From positions 99,769,849-99,833,848 of the forward strand of contig NC_050104.1 in assembly GCF_902167145.1 (NCBI RefSeq): DNA of 64,000 nt, in the 5' to 3' direction. Under the pieces are notes generated by a model. That model was not told the DNA's origin. It saw only the letters and a list, made by a program, of their open reading frames with translations, and did no database searches. Below are positions 54,156-64,000 of this stretch, in pieces; the first letter of the stretch is position 1; every line of letters starts with the position of its first letter. A program made the translations under genes and the position numbers. This stretch comes from Zea mays (lineage: Eukaryota > Streptophyta > Magnoliopsida > Poales > Poaceae).

Positions 54156-55567
54156 ATGGCTAGTTCTAAAGGTCGCTCTGATGTCTCCCAAGACAAATCC
54201 TTAGGCTGACTCTTGAGAGTTTGTCGGCTGACGAGTAGCAGGAATTTGAAGATCTCATGAATCAAGCTTGCGAAGTAGTGAAGGAAAATTTTCTATCGCA
54301 CTTCAAAGTGGACGGACACTAGAAGATCACCAAGCAAGGAGAGATGAACCTCGTGTCCCTCCTGCCTTTGCCTTTGGCCACTAGTGTAAGTAAATCCGAT
54401 GATATCCAGTCCCTTAGACGATATGTAGATTTACAATGAGATCAGTTGGAACAACACATGGGGGAGTAGAAGAATCACTCAAGAGACTCACATGTGTATT
54501 AAAAAATACAATTCCTAGCTTCCCATCACATGAGGCTAGCACCGAGATGAATATCCCTAACCCATCGGCTACAAATGGGCCCTTACAAGCCGAACCATAT
54601 ATGGTTTGCCGTTGAACTCATATCCAGGGTAATCACTGCCACCAACTTCACTATATAATAAACTGACTGCACTGAGCATGGTCGGACAGTCTGGGTACGA
54701 TCTTGAATGGTTAGGCCCAAATGTGGATCATTTGGCATCTCATGTCTGACTGTCTCATGCCGCACCAAGCCCACAACATGATAGGTTGGCGATGCAGAGC
54801 TCGATTGGACCGTCCGAGCACAGCCACGGACCGTCCGACCCTATCGCGGACTATTTAGCACCTTATGCCGGACTGTCCGACCACGTAGGTCAGACCTCCC
54901 AAGTATACATATCTAGGACAGGTTGTTGCGCATAACACCCAGTTTTTCCATGCACCTCAGCAACATTACCCTCCTCTACCTTCGGTGCACCAAGGCTGAA
55001 GCATGCCCACACCTAGAGCTGAACATTTCTCGACACGTAGGGTGTTGGAGGGATTCATACTACCACACAGATTGGATTATTCTCATACCGATAATCGGCA
55101 TAACAATGCCTGCCCACCTGAGCCTCACATCGCAAGGTCTGATCCATTACTACCGTCTACCATGGATAAGATTTGAGAAGAAATAGTCAAATTGTTGCAA
55201 GGTAGGCTCAGGATCAGTATGTCCATCCTGGTTCATCATATTGGAAACCATGTGTCCACTAATTTGACACCATACCCTACCCTCGAGGGACTAAGGTGCT
55301 AGACATTACAAAATTTTCAAGCGAAAATGGTAGGAGCACCCACGATCACAATACCTAGCACGGTTAGGTAAGTTAGCCGATAGGGAGGCTTTTCGTGTTC
55401 GATTGTTTTCATTATCTCTTACTGGTAATGCTTTTGCATGGTATGCTACATTTCCCTAACTCTATTTCTTCCTAGGGTAATTTAGAACATAAATTTTATG
55501 AACACTTTTTCTTCATGGAATATGAACTAGAGTTAGTTGATATGGCATTGCTCCGGCAAGAGGGCAA
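54156..55567 (+). pseudogene. gag of element H, N-terminal part
   Basis: ATG at 54156 (MASSKGRSDVSQDKSLG, then stop). Very degenerate. Near 55380-55560 the gag core can be recognised across stops: FSLSLTGNAFAWYATFP and, in the next frame segments, residues like HKF-HEHFF-EYEL. It is broken at 55567 by solo LTR J and resumes at 56886. Confidence 0.6.
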
Positions 55568-56880
55568 TGAAAGTCGCCTAGAGGGGGGGTGAATAGGCAA
55601 AACTTGTAAATTATAAACTTTGAACACGAACTTCACCCAGAGGTTAGGATTAGAAACAAATTATAATGAATATGGAGTGCATAAGAGAGTTCTTCTTGCT
55701 ATAAGTTGCTCAATCAATGTAGATGACTTTGGGAGCAAACTCAAAAGATTGTGAGCAAGAGAACTTTAGAGAGAGGGGAGAGGAAGAATCAAATTGTAAG
55801 ATGAAGATCAACACAAATGAACACAACCATTTGTTTCCCGATGTTCGGTTCTAATGAACCTACTCCCCGTTGAGGAGATCATGAAGGCCGGGTCTTTTTC
55901 AACCCTTTCCCTCTCTCAAACGATCACTTAGACCGGATGAGTGCTTCTTCTTAATCTCAAGGATCACTAAGACCCTACAAGGATCATGACACACTTAGGT
56001 GTCTCTTGCTAGCTTTATAAGTCACTAGAGAGTTTAGAAGGAGGTGAAGAAAGCACGATTAAAAGCCAAGCAACAAGAGCAACAAATGAAACACAAATCA
56101 CACTCTCTCAAGTCACTAAACACTAATGATTACTAGTCACAATTATGGGACTTGGAGATGTTTGGAAGCTTTGAATGTGTCTTGAGATGGAGTATTTGCT
56201 CTTGTATTGAATGTGAGTGAATGGGATGCTTGGGATGTTGAATGGAGGTGGTTGGGATTGTATTTATAGCCACCAACCACTTCTTAGTCGTTGCCTCCTT
56301 CCTGCCAACCACGGACGGTCCGCCCCTGCACATCAACGACTGAAATCGCAATGGTCGGCAGCAACGGCTATATCAACGGTTATAGTGCATTTAATGTGTC
56401 GTCACATGTCAGAGAAAGCAGTCACGGACGGTCCGGCCGTGCACCCCGGATGGTCCGCGAGGACGCTAAAAATGCATTTTATCGAACCCGTCACCTTCGG
56501 GATTTTCTGGTTTTACAACGACCGGACGGTCAGCGCTTAAGGTCGGACGGTCCGCGCTTGGTGTCGGATGGTGTCCGCTTCTCCGGACAGTCTGTAGTGT
56601 TGACTCATGTTTTTGCAGTGTTCCTGTCCGAGGCTCACCCTGGTGTCGCGGAAGGTCCACCGCAAGAGCCCGGACGGTCCGCGCACAGGTGAAATTCCAA
56701 AAAGCTTCTCCTGTCCGGAATAATCTATGGTATTCTAGACGGTCGACTTAGATTTGATGTAGATGAACTTATGCACCTGAGAAATGATCAACTAGGCAAA
56801 CTAGTTAGTCCATAAGATTTGTGAAGGTCGTCAAGCACCAAAATCAATTATAAAAAATGGTTATGGCCATTTCCCTTTCA
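55568..56880 (-). mobile_element. Element J: solo copia LTR (Opie/Ji-like)
   Basis: 1313 bp. The minus strand begins TGAAAGGGAAATGG and ends GGCGACTTTCA. Flanks GGCAA (55563-55567) and GGCCA (56881-56885) are a TSD with one change. A TATAAATACA box lies on the minus strand at about 56257-56268. GGACGGTCCG-type motifs lie at 56315-56690. No internal region is present, so the element was lost by LTR-LTR recombination. Reading frames inside are accidental. Confidence 0.85.
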
Positions 56881-56885
56881 GGCCA

Positions 56886-57870
56886 TGAATCGGTTAATGT
56901 TTGATTCGAAGGTTTTGAGATACTAGAAACTATATTTTTCATATCCATGTCATAGATGAGTAGCTAGCAGTGTTAGCTTTCAATGGGTTGTGTCCATACT
57001 TGAAAGAAAAATTAGATGGCACCCACTTATTTTTGCTAGCTCAGTTGCATCAACGTGCTTTGGCATATGAAAGCCGAAGCAAAGAAATTCAAGAGTCATC
57101 TTGTCATAATGAGCATCGTGACAATAGTAGCTCAAATGACGAGCCAAAAGAGGTATATGTCGCTGAACTTGTTTGGCTCGCTAAGGTCAAACTTCCCATT
57201 TGCTCTTCCCTATACTCGGTTCAAAAGAATTGGCAAGGAGAAGCTAAGTTCACATTTAGTGTTTCTAAGTGTGATAAGATATTTGATGAATTACTTAAGA
57301 GTGGTAACATTAAATTGTCTCACAAAATTACCCTATGGATTAATTGAAAAGGGGTGCTTATTGAAAATGGCATAACTCCTTTTCTCATTCCACCAATGAT
57401 TGCAATGTTTTCTATAGGCAGATACAATTGGCTATATACGAAGACCGATTGTTTTTTCAAGATGTGTAAATTGACAGACAACCATTCTCGGTCAATACAC
57501 CTGAGATGAACGACAGTAAGGTCCTGGTTTGGATGAATGTGGCCAATAAAGGCAAGGGCAAGAGCATAGTCACTGGTGGTCCTCGCATACCAAATCTATC
57601 ATGAGAAGTGGTTACTCAGAAGGCTTTGGACAAGAGAGAGACTATAAGAACCACTAATAAGACCGGAGGCACAGGGGCAAGATAAAATAAGACATCGACA
57701 AAGTTCTCCTAGCCGTCGTACACCGGATAATTCAGTAATTATCAATAGAAAGTCCAATGTTTCAGAAGGTCTGATGTGTAGAATCGGGCAATCTAATATT
57801 GTTAAGAACAAATCAATGATCTATGTTATGGAGGTAAACGTGACCGAGAAGTAGGATCGAACTAAGGCTT
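56886..57870 (+). pseudogene. gag of element H, C-terminal part
   Basis: The frame at 56970-57347 (LAFNGLCPYLKEKLDG, RALAYESRSKEIQ, then KFTFSVSKCDKIFDELLKSG) matches the gag of common grass gypsy elements that I know from annotated polyproteins. Decayed downstream sequence to about 57870 still has the spacing expected for the post-gag linker. Many stops. Confidence 0.65.
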
Positions 57871-57967
57871 TAAAATTGCTAAATATGGTCCTACGTTTGA
57901 TCTGCTTCTCTCTACATATATAAATAAGAAGGTCGTTTCACACAATCTGCTAGCAAAACAATCAAAG

Positions 57968-60900
57968 TGAAAGGTCTCTTGTGGATTTTGGTGTTTTGCA
58001 TGACAACACAATTAAAGGTTTGACATGTGTGTTAAGTATTAAGCAGATACTTAGTGAAAATCTTACAAAGTTCAACACATGGAAAAGGGTGTGATGGTCC
58101 AACAGGCTAAGTGACTATGAACTATGGACATCACAAGTCAAGATGAAGAATGGACATTGACTAAGTGGGAATCAATGTGCATTACTTGAAGACAACTGAT
58201 TGAACTAAGGAGGAAGGCAAGAAGGACTTCGAGGTACCAAGAGCAAGGGAGAAGGTTAGGAAGATGGAGGAACCTAAAGCCACAGAGCCAAAGACGTTCT
58301 TGCAAGAGGTTAAGGTTCGTCAACCTATAGAAAGTCATGGGGAATTGAAGACCACGATATAAGGATGTGACTTACAACCATTGAGGTAATCCATATGGTT
58401 TATGGTCTAAGTCATAAGGCTCAAGATCTAGCTCAAGTAGAGTCATGGTCACAAGAAGTGCAAAAGTATCAAAGTTAGAACCTAGAACATCCCAAAAGAA
58501 CTAAGTACACTTCGACTTGTAGCTTGGGTCATTCATGTGTTTGGAAATGTTCTTATTCACCATTGCAGGGTCTTGGAGCTCAAAGATGGCTAATGAGATC
58601 AAGTTATGTTAACTTGAGGTTTTGGAGTGAACCCCAAGCTCAAACAGGCCAAAAAGAGCTAAACAGTTAAAAAGGATAAGTATGAGAAGTTTGATTACTC
58701 TAAATTGTTATATACTCCTTTTACCATGTATTTGGCACCTTGGTTTGCATTCTAACTTGTTGTGCGGCAAAAGTGTCATTCTCAGCCTTGTTTGAGAAAA
58801 ACAGAAAAGCTACGAAAAGGAGATAGAGGTAAGTTTCTAAGACCTAGTCAATTGGATTACACACTACTTATGTTTGTCTAAGTCATAGGAAGGTGCTCAA
58901 GAAAGTCTAAGTCGAATGGAGAAGAATTGGAGTAAAAAGACTAATTGTAGCCTGGCTAGGCGCACCGGACCAACTACAGTACTAGTTCGATGGTGCACCA
59001 GACTACCTCTGTACGTGAACAACGCAACCTCAAGAATTATATTTTATAATTCATCGGACCGTGAATAGTGGTGGTCTGGTGGTGCACCGCACCACCCTAT
59101 AATGACTACTGAAAGGGAAATGGTCTCAACATTTCCTATAATCGATTTTGGTGTTTGACGTCCATCACAAACCATATGGACTAACTAGTTTGTCTAGTTG
59201 CTATTTCTCTCAGGTGCATAAAGTTCAACATAAACATACAAAGAAAAAGAATTGAGGGAATTCTACAAAGTTTGGAGCATACAAGAATTGGTGCAGCCAG
59301 TGGCGCACCGGACAATGTCCGGTGTGCACCAGACACTATCCGGTGCCCAGGCTGCAGCACCTCGCGAACTGGCTGCTCTCGTGTTTTCTCAGAGCCATTC
59401 CACTAAAATTCACCGGAATGTCCAATCAGCCACCGGACTGTCCGGTGAGCCAACGGAGCAACGGTAACTTCACCCAACGGTCGACTGCGCTGAGTGCTGG
59501 ACAGTGAACAATGCAGAAGTCAGAAGTGAGTCTGCAAAGTTAGAACACACTGGACTGTCCGATGCCGCAAGAGGACAAAAGACTTCAACGGTCAACAGCT
59601 CCAAACCCCAACGGTCGGCTGGCATGACACTCACTGGACAGTGAACAGTGTAGTGTCTGGTGCACCACCGGACTGTCCGGTGTGCCCATCGACAACAACG
59701 GCTGGAATAGTGGTTGGCGCTATAAATACCCCCAACCACCACCATTCAAGCCATACAAGCTTCTCACTCTTCTCATTCAATACAAGAGCAAAAGCATACA
59801 CTCCAAGACACAACCAAAGCATCAAATCCTCTCTAGCTCCAAAATCAAATCAAGTGCTTAGTAACTTGAGAGAGGGTGATTTATGTTTCTTTTGTTGCTC
59901 TTGTTGCTTTGATTGCTTTCTTCTTTTCACTCTAAACTTCTCAAGTGTTTTGTAAAGCAAGCGAGAGACACCTACTTGTGTGGTGATCCTTGCGGGGTCT
60001 TAGTGACTCGTGTGATTAAGAAGAAGCACTTGACCGGACTAAGTGACCGATTGAGAGAGCGAAAGGGTTGGAATAGACCCGGCCTTTGTGGCCTCCTCAA
60101 CGGGGAGTAGGTTCCTTGGAACCGAACAACGGGAAACAAATCATCGTGTTCATTTGTGTTGATCTTCATCACTCGATTTGTTTCTTCCCTCTCCTTTCTC
60201 TCCAAAGTTCTCTTGCTCATATTGTTTTGAGTTTGCTCCCAAAGTTATCTGCATTGATTGAGCAACTCATAGCAAGAGGAACTATCTTCCGCACTCTGAA
60301 TTCATGATTATTTATTTCTAACCCTAACCGCGGGTGAAGTGTGTGTTCAAAGTTTATAATTTTCAGGTTTCGCCTATTCACCCCCCTCTAGGTGACTTTC
60401 AGCTACTTTGCGAGCGTGCCAGCTGTCCAATGGCTAGTTGACAGGCGCTAGGTCCGGTGGTGCACTGGACCAGTTCGATGACAACCAAAAAAGGAAGGTG
60501 CCCAATAAGATCGAAGAGACAGGGCTACAAGACTCGGTCTGGTGGCACATCGCTCCAGTCTGGTGCCCCTGAGATCTGTGCAGCTTTCCAGTTTGATTCC
60601 AACGGCTATGGTAGGCTTTGGGGCTATAAATAGGCCCTCCCATGACCCTAAGGAGTACACAAAGACAACATACATGTGTAGAAAAAGTGCATACACATTA
60701 TCTATCCCTCTCTTGTGTATTTCTCTCTAGATTCATTGTTTTGGCACATGTGTTAGCCAAAAGAGAGAGGTGTAGTGTTGCTGCGATAAAGAGCTAGTGA
60801 GCAAGGACTTGAGCAAGTTTTTGTGTTTTGTTCTTCTACCATTGAGCTATTGAGTTGTAATAGTCACGATTTTGTTATACTACGACACCAACAGATATAA

Positions 60901-61287
60901 GAGAAGTCTTGGTTTATCACCCTGGTGATAAACTTGAGCAACCAGAGGAAGGAGTTGAAATAGATTCCAAACCAGGTTGGCTAACACCCACATGGATATA
61001 TCAAGCATTTTAGGCTTGGCCAAACCACGAGATAAATCTTTGTGTCTCTTGTCTGCTTTTTATTTGCACTTCTACTATCATCTTGGTATAGGTTGTTTTT
61101 GAAGTGCAAAATATTTTGAGACAAGGACTTGTATTTCGTTGCGATCTACTCGACTCGACTTCATTTTGGTGCAATCAACGTTTCGAGTAGAGTAAGAAAA
61201 CTCTATTTTGATGTATATTTTTATTCATCTTTTTACCTCCCCTCCAGGCGACATTTAAATCTATGTTCCTCCCAAATGGAACTTTTA
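57968..61287 (+). repeat. 5' LTR of copia element L (with solo LTR K inside)
   Basis: It starts TGAAAGGTCTC and ends ACTTTTA, a decayed ACTTTCA. About 2.02 kb after removing K and its TSD. TATA box CTATAAATAG at 60624-60633. Contains CGCACCGGACCA-type motifs (58960 on, 60450 on). The sequence resembles Giepum-like LTRs; family not certain. Confidence 0.7.
59110..60401 (+). mobile_element. Element K: solo copia LTR (Opie/Ji-like)
   Basis: 1292 bp, TGAAAGGGAAATGG...GGTGACTTTCA. TSD ACTAC (59105-59109) and GCTAC (60402-60406), one change. TATAAATACC at 59721-59730 and CACCGGAC/GTCCGGTG pairs at 59303-59350 and 59668-59682. Solo LTR within the LTR of L. Confidence 0.87.
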
Positions 61288-61306
61288 ATTGTTATTAGAG
61301 TTAGGC
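61288..61306 (+). other. primer binding site of element L
   Basis: ATTGTTATTAGAGTTAGG, a changed form of the initiator-Met-type TGGTATCAGAGC site seen in element C. Confidence 0.55.
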
Positions 61307-61334
61307 TCTCCATTGTGGGCTTAGCCATCCGAAG

Positions 61335-62575
61335 ATGACAATATCATCTAAAGAGGTAACACTAAAGCTTTTACTTGTCGATGGTTCTAACTATTCACCT
61401 TGGTCAGTCTCAGTTCTGAATGCTTTTACAAGTATTGATTCTAATTTAGAGCAGATTTTTTATAGGAGTATCTTGCACTCTAAAATTAGTAGAAACCATC
61501 TAAGAAGGAATTAAGATGTTTGACCTTAAATCATCATGCTTATACCATTTTAGTTGATGCTCTTAGTAAAGATGCTTACTTTAAGATCATTAATAGTGAT
61601 AATGATATGTTTGTTGATGCACATGATTTATGGACTAGGATTCATGTAAAGTATTATAAGTCTAAATGACATGCTTCTACTTCCTATAGTATGTGTAGTA
61701 CTAACAATTTGAAGGAATAAGAGAGATGGCGACCAAACAATGAATCTACATCTCCAAAAGATTCATTTTCCCATACCGCTTTGCATTCTTCCACTAATAA
61801 TAATGATAGGTAAAACGAGACCGTGGATATGGAAGAAGAGAAGATCCATCGGCTCTACACTCATCTCAACAAGGAGGACAAAGCAAGCTTGATGAAGTTG
61901 TTGAGAACAAACAACGAACAAGGAGAGACACTTCTCAAGATGGAAGAAATCCTCACCAAAACAAAAGGTAATTTAGAGAAGCTGACCAAACAGCATTAGG
62001 AGCTAGTGCGCTCTCATAGAAATTTTGTCCAAAGGTATGAGCCATTATTAAATTGAGCAAATCAATAATGAGAATTCCTATCTAGTATTGCTCAAGTTAA
62101 AATTTATAATGCCATGCTCAAGGACCAAGTAGAAAATCTAAAACTTGAAAAGTTAGCTCTTGTGAAAAATATGATATATTGTCTTACTCACATGGAAATT
62201 AATTGATGATCATATCATGTTGAATACCACTCATGAGGTTGTTATTGCTAGTTTAAATTCTTGCAAACCTCATATATGCACATGTGTCCATGAAGAAAAT
62301 ATATCACCATATGCTGACCCCTGCTGCTCCAAAGTAAGCCAATCTCCTATTGAGCCACAAGTTGCAGTTTCAAAGGAAAAGATGCTCATGAACAAATATG
62401 GGAGCCTAGAAGGAACAAGAGGAAATTGCATAGAACGTGCCATGCTTAACCTCCTCAAGATATCCACATATATGTGGTGAAGAAGCATGGGAAGGGAGAA
62501 ACCGTAGCATGCACCAAGCTCCATCAAGAGAGAGTTCCTGGAGCAACAAACAAGCAACCAAATAACAATTTCAAT
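61335..62575 (+). pseudogene. gag of element L
   Basis: ATG at 61335: MTISSKEVTLKLLLVDGSNY, then WSVSVLNAF and NLEQIF, the copia gag start (binding-groove Trp and SVLNAF). Frames break repeatedly after about 61515. A later segment at 62217-62480 still reads EVVIASLNSCKPHICTC and PCCSKVSQSPIE. There is no zinc knuckle or pol in the window; similarity ends near 62575. Confidence 0.65.
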
Positions 62576-63132
62576 TGATATTTACTTTCGATTGAATTGC
62601 ATGCATACTAGGTAAATCATATGGTAGGATTGCTCACTTTAAATTCATAATTCTTGGAGCAAACCTACATGTTTCTAATCTGTTAAACAAAGCTCAACAC
62701 ATAACTTAATTAAACTACTAAATGAATGATACTCATACTTCCATCATTTTGACTTATATGTGCCAAAGTTTAAATTACAGATAATTTTCCCCTAAATATC
62801 ACCCAAGGTAATGCTCTCACGACATTAACCTTTCAAGAGACATCTTGACCTTAAAAAGATCAAGTGCATGTCTCCTATAAGTATTCAAAACTTATCTGCA
62901 CACTATTAGGGAAACATTACTCTATAGTTTGATTACTTTGAGACTAACACCCTTTTTAAGCTTATCATGTGGGTAATAGTCTCATTGAAATAAAATGGAA
63001 TCATCGAGATATACAAAAGCTTCCACTACAAAGAAGTGAAGTTCTTCATTCGGTATCACTGTTTGAGTTTTTCAATTGGTCTTTCTTAATGATTAGCATT
63101 CATTTGGTATCATACACAACAATAATCTTGAA
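62576..63132. other. AT-rich DNA, nothing assigned
   Basis: No gene or clear repeat. It may be the internal or lost part of L, or flank of the element suggested at 63133. Confidence 0.4.
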
Positions 63133-63340
63133 GATTCTCGTCGACTAAGTTAATTCTCGTCGGTTTCTTATCTAGCCGACAGGAATTAACTGATCCCCGT
63201 CGGTTGACTTAACTTAATTCTCGTCGGACGAGGGGATAGCCCACATAGATTAAATAAATCTCGTCAGCCCCTTGTTTGGCCGATGTTGATAACTCAACTC
63301 CCGTCGGCCCGTGCCTCTAGCCAACCGGAATTATCAACTT
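63133..63340. repeat. cluster of CTCGTCGG-type motifs in both directions
   Basis: About nine copies of AATTCTCGTCGGC-like motifs: direct at about 63136, 63153, 63196, 63218, 63258 and 63299, and inverted as GCCGACAGGAATTA (63175) and CCAACCGGAATTA (63321). Such mixed-orientation subterminal motifs are usual near the ends of CACTA transposons. No CACTA terminus is seen in the window, so the class is a guess. Confidence 0.5.
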
Positions 63341-64000
63341 AAGGTCATGCCCTAGCCACACAGACGCGCTTAAGCCCACACACAACCGCCCACACATGTC
63401 TCTCTCTCTGCGCAACGCCACCTCGCCGTCGCGCCACCGAGCCACCTCGCCGCAACACCCCCATGTCGTCACGCCACCGCCACGCCCCCGCACCATCATG
63501 CCGATGTTGCACCGCCGCTCTAGCCATGCTCAGCTCGCCCCTCTCCGGTCATAGCCTCGCACTGCTCCGGTCGTGGCCCTGCTCTAGGTCACCCCTACTT
63601 CGTCCTATGCCCCCCGTCGACCATCGTCACCAGCACCTTCCCCACAGCTGCCCATGCTAAGGCTGCTTCTTCATTGTCTGCATATGTCTCCGCTGTCCCC
63701 CGCTGTTTGTAATGACTTCGTCGTCATCGTCGTCGTCGCCTGTGTCTTCCCGTGTAGATGAGGTGTGTTATCTATCACTCTTTATGCTAATAGTTTATGA
63801 TTAAGAGTATGATTTGGGTAGTTATATAGGTAATGTTGTTTATTTTCATCAGGTTTTTATGAGTTAACCGTAATGCGACTACAATTTGTTTACTATTGTT
63901 ATCTGTTAGTGTGATATGACCTAATATGATTTGATGTATGATACTTGTTATTTCTATCTTGATTTTGTAAATATGAAATAATGAATTTGATGTTGTTAAT
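63341..64000. other. GC-rich then AT-rich DNA at right edge
   Basis: 63360-63750 is C-rich with CGCCACC repeats and GTCGTC triplets, like a grass 5' leader or a transposon subterminal region. At about 63757 GATGAG/GTGTGT could be a splice donor into the AT-rich stretch that follows. No protein is supported. Confidence 0.3.

Larger units (their letters stand above)
41494..57967 (+). mobile_element. Element H: old gypsy element, heavily interrupted
   Basis: LTR from about 41494 (TGTTAGCACG) to 54099 (CACCAACA) with G inside it, then a PBS-like TTTTTGGCAACTCAGTTGGG and a degenerate gag. The gag is split by solo LTR J at 55568-56880 and lost at 57967, where element L begins. It is plus orientation, so its LTR points away from the HyPRP gene. 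The 5' end is chosen as the TG that best matches the CA end and is uncertain by some tens of bases; TGTTAGCCCG at 41553 is an alternative. Confidence 0.6.

Noticed and set aside
56217..56692. 107- and 133-codon frames
   Set aside because: Entirely within solo LTR J, no recognisable domain.
1..64000. tRNA, rRNA or bacterial-type operons
   Set aside because: No cloverleaf-capable sequence with A and B boxes, no rRNA similarity and no Shine-Dalgarno-spaced gene series noticed; context is clearly plant nuclear.

Overview
The window reads as nuclear DNA of maize (Zea mays) or a very close relative. Its grass retrotransposons are stacked inside one another, there is a single ordinary-looking gene, and almost everything else is transposon-derived. 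The element types match maize families I know (Opie/Ji-type copia, Grande-type, cinful/Zeon-type, Huck-type and Tekay/Prem1-type). Family names come from memory of the families, not from a search. Element boundaries rest on terminal sequences and matching target-site duplications (TSDs) that I checked by position.

Left block (1-14262). A Tekay/Prem1-type LTR on the minus strand (1-2710) is inserted in the reverse transcriptase of a decayed minus-strand copia element, here called E (2711-4570 and 13016-13180). E is split again by element A, a gag-only, Zeon-like gypsy element on the minus strand (4571-13010, TSD GTTCT). The 5' LTR of A is itself broken by a small internally deleted element, D (11357-12908, TSD CCTTT). 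An old copia-like LTR, F, follows (13181-14262, resuming at 37242).

Middle block (14263-37236). Element B is a 13.8-kb Grande-like Tat-lineage element with decayed gag-pro-RT-RNaseH-integrase, three different tandem arrays and antisense genes downstream of pol. It was later split by a 9.2-kb Opie/Ji-type copia element, C (22572-31755, TSD ATATT).

Gene island (about 37600-41493). It holds two small TIR elements, a 5'-truncated LINE inserted in one of them, an (AT)n microsatellite, and one apparently intact minus-strand gene for a hybrid proline-rich cell-wall protein (40257-41171).

Right block (41494-64000). An old gypsy element, H, begins about 320 bp upstream of the gene's start codon. H is split by G, a young Huck-like element (41867-53610, TSD AATTT) that has lost its RT and integrase, by a solo LTR J (55568-56880), and by a copia element L (from 57968). 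The LTR of L contains another solo LTR, K (59110-60401). The right edge has a cluster of CTCGTCGG-type motifs and GC-rich unassigned DNA.

The most interesting pattern is that three unlike gypsy elements (A, B and G) each carry, on the strand opposite to gag/pol, a multi-exon gene with short GT-AG introns of about 70-81 bp. The three products share an N-terminal domain and a C-terminal coiled coil. Two of these elements (A and G) keep the antisense gene although they have no RT or integrase.
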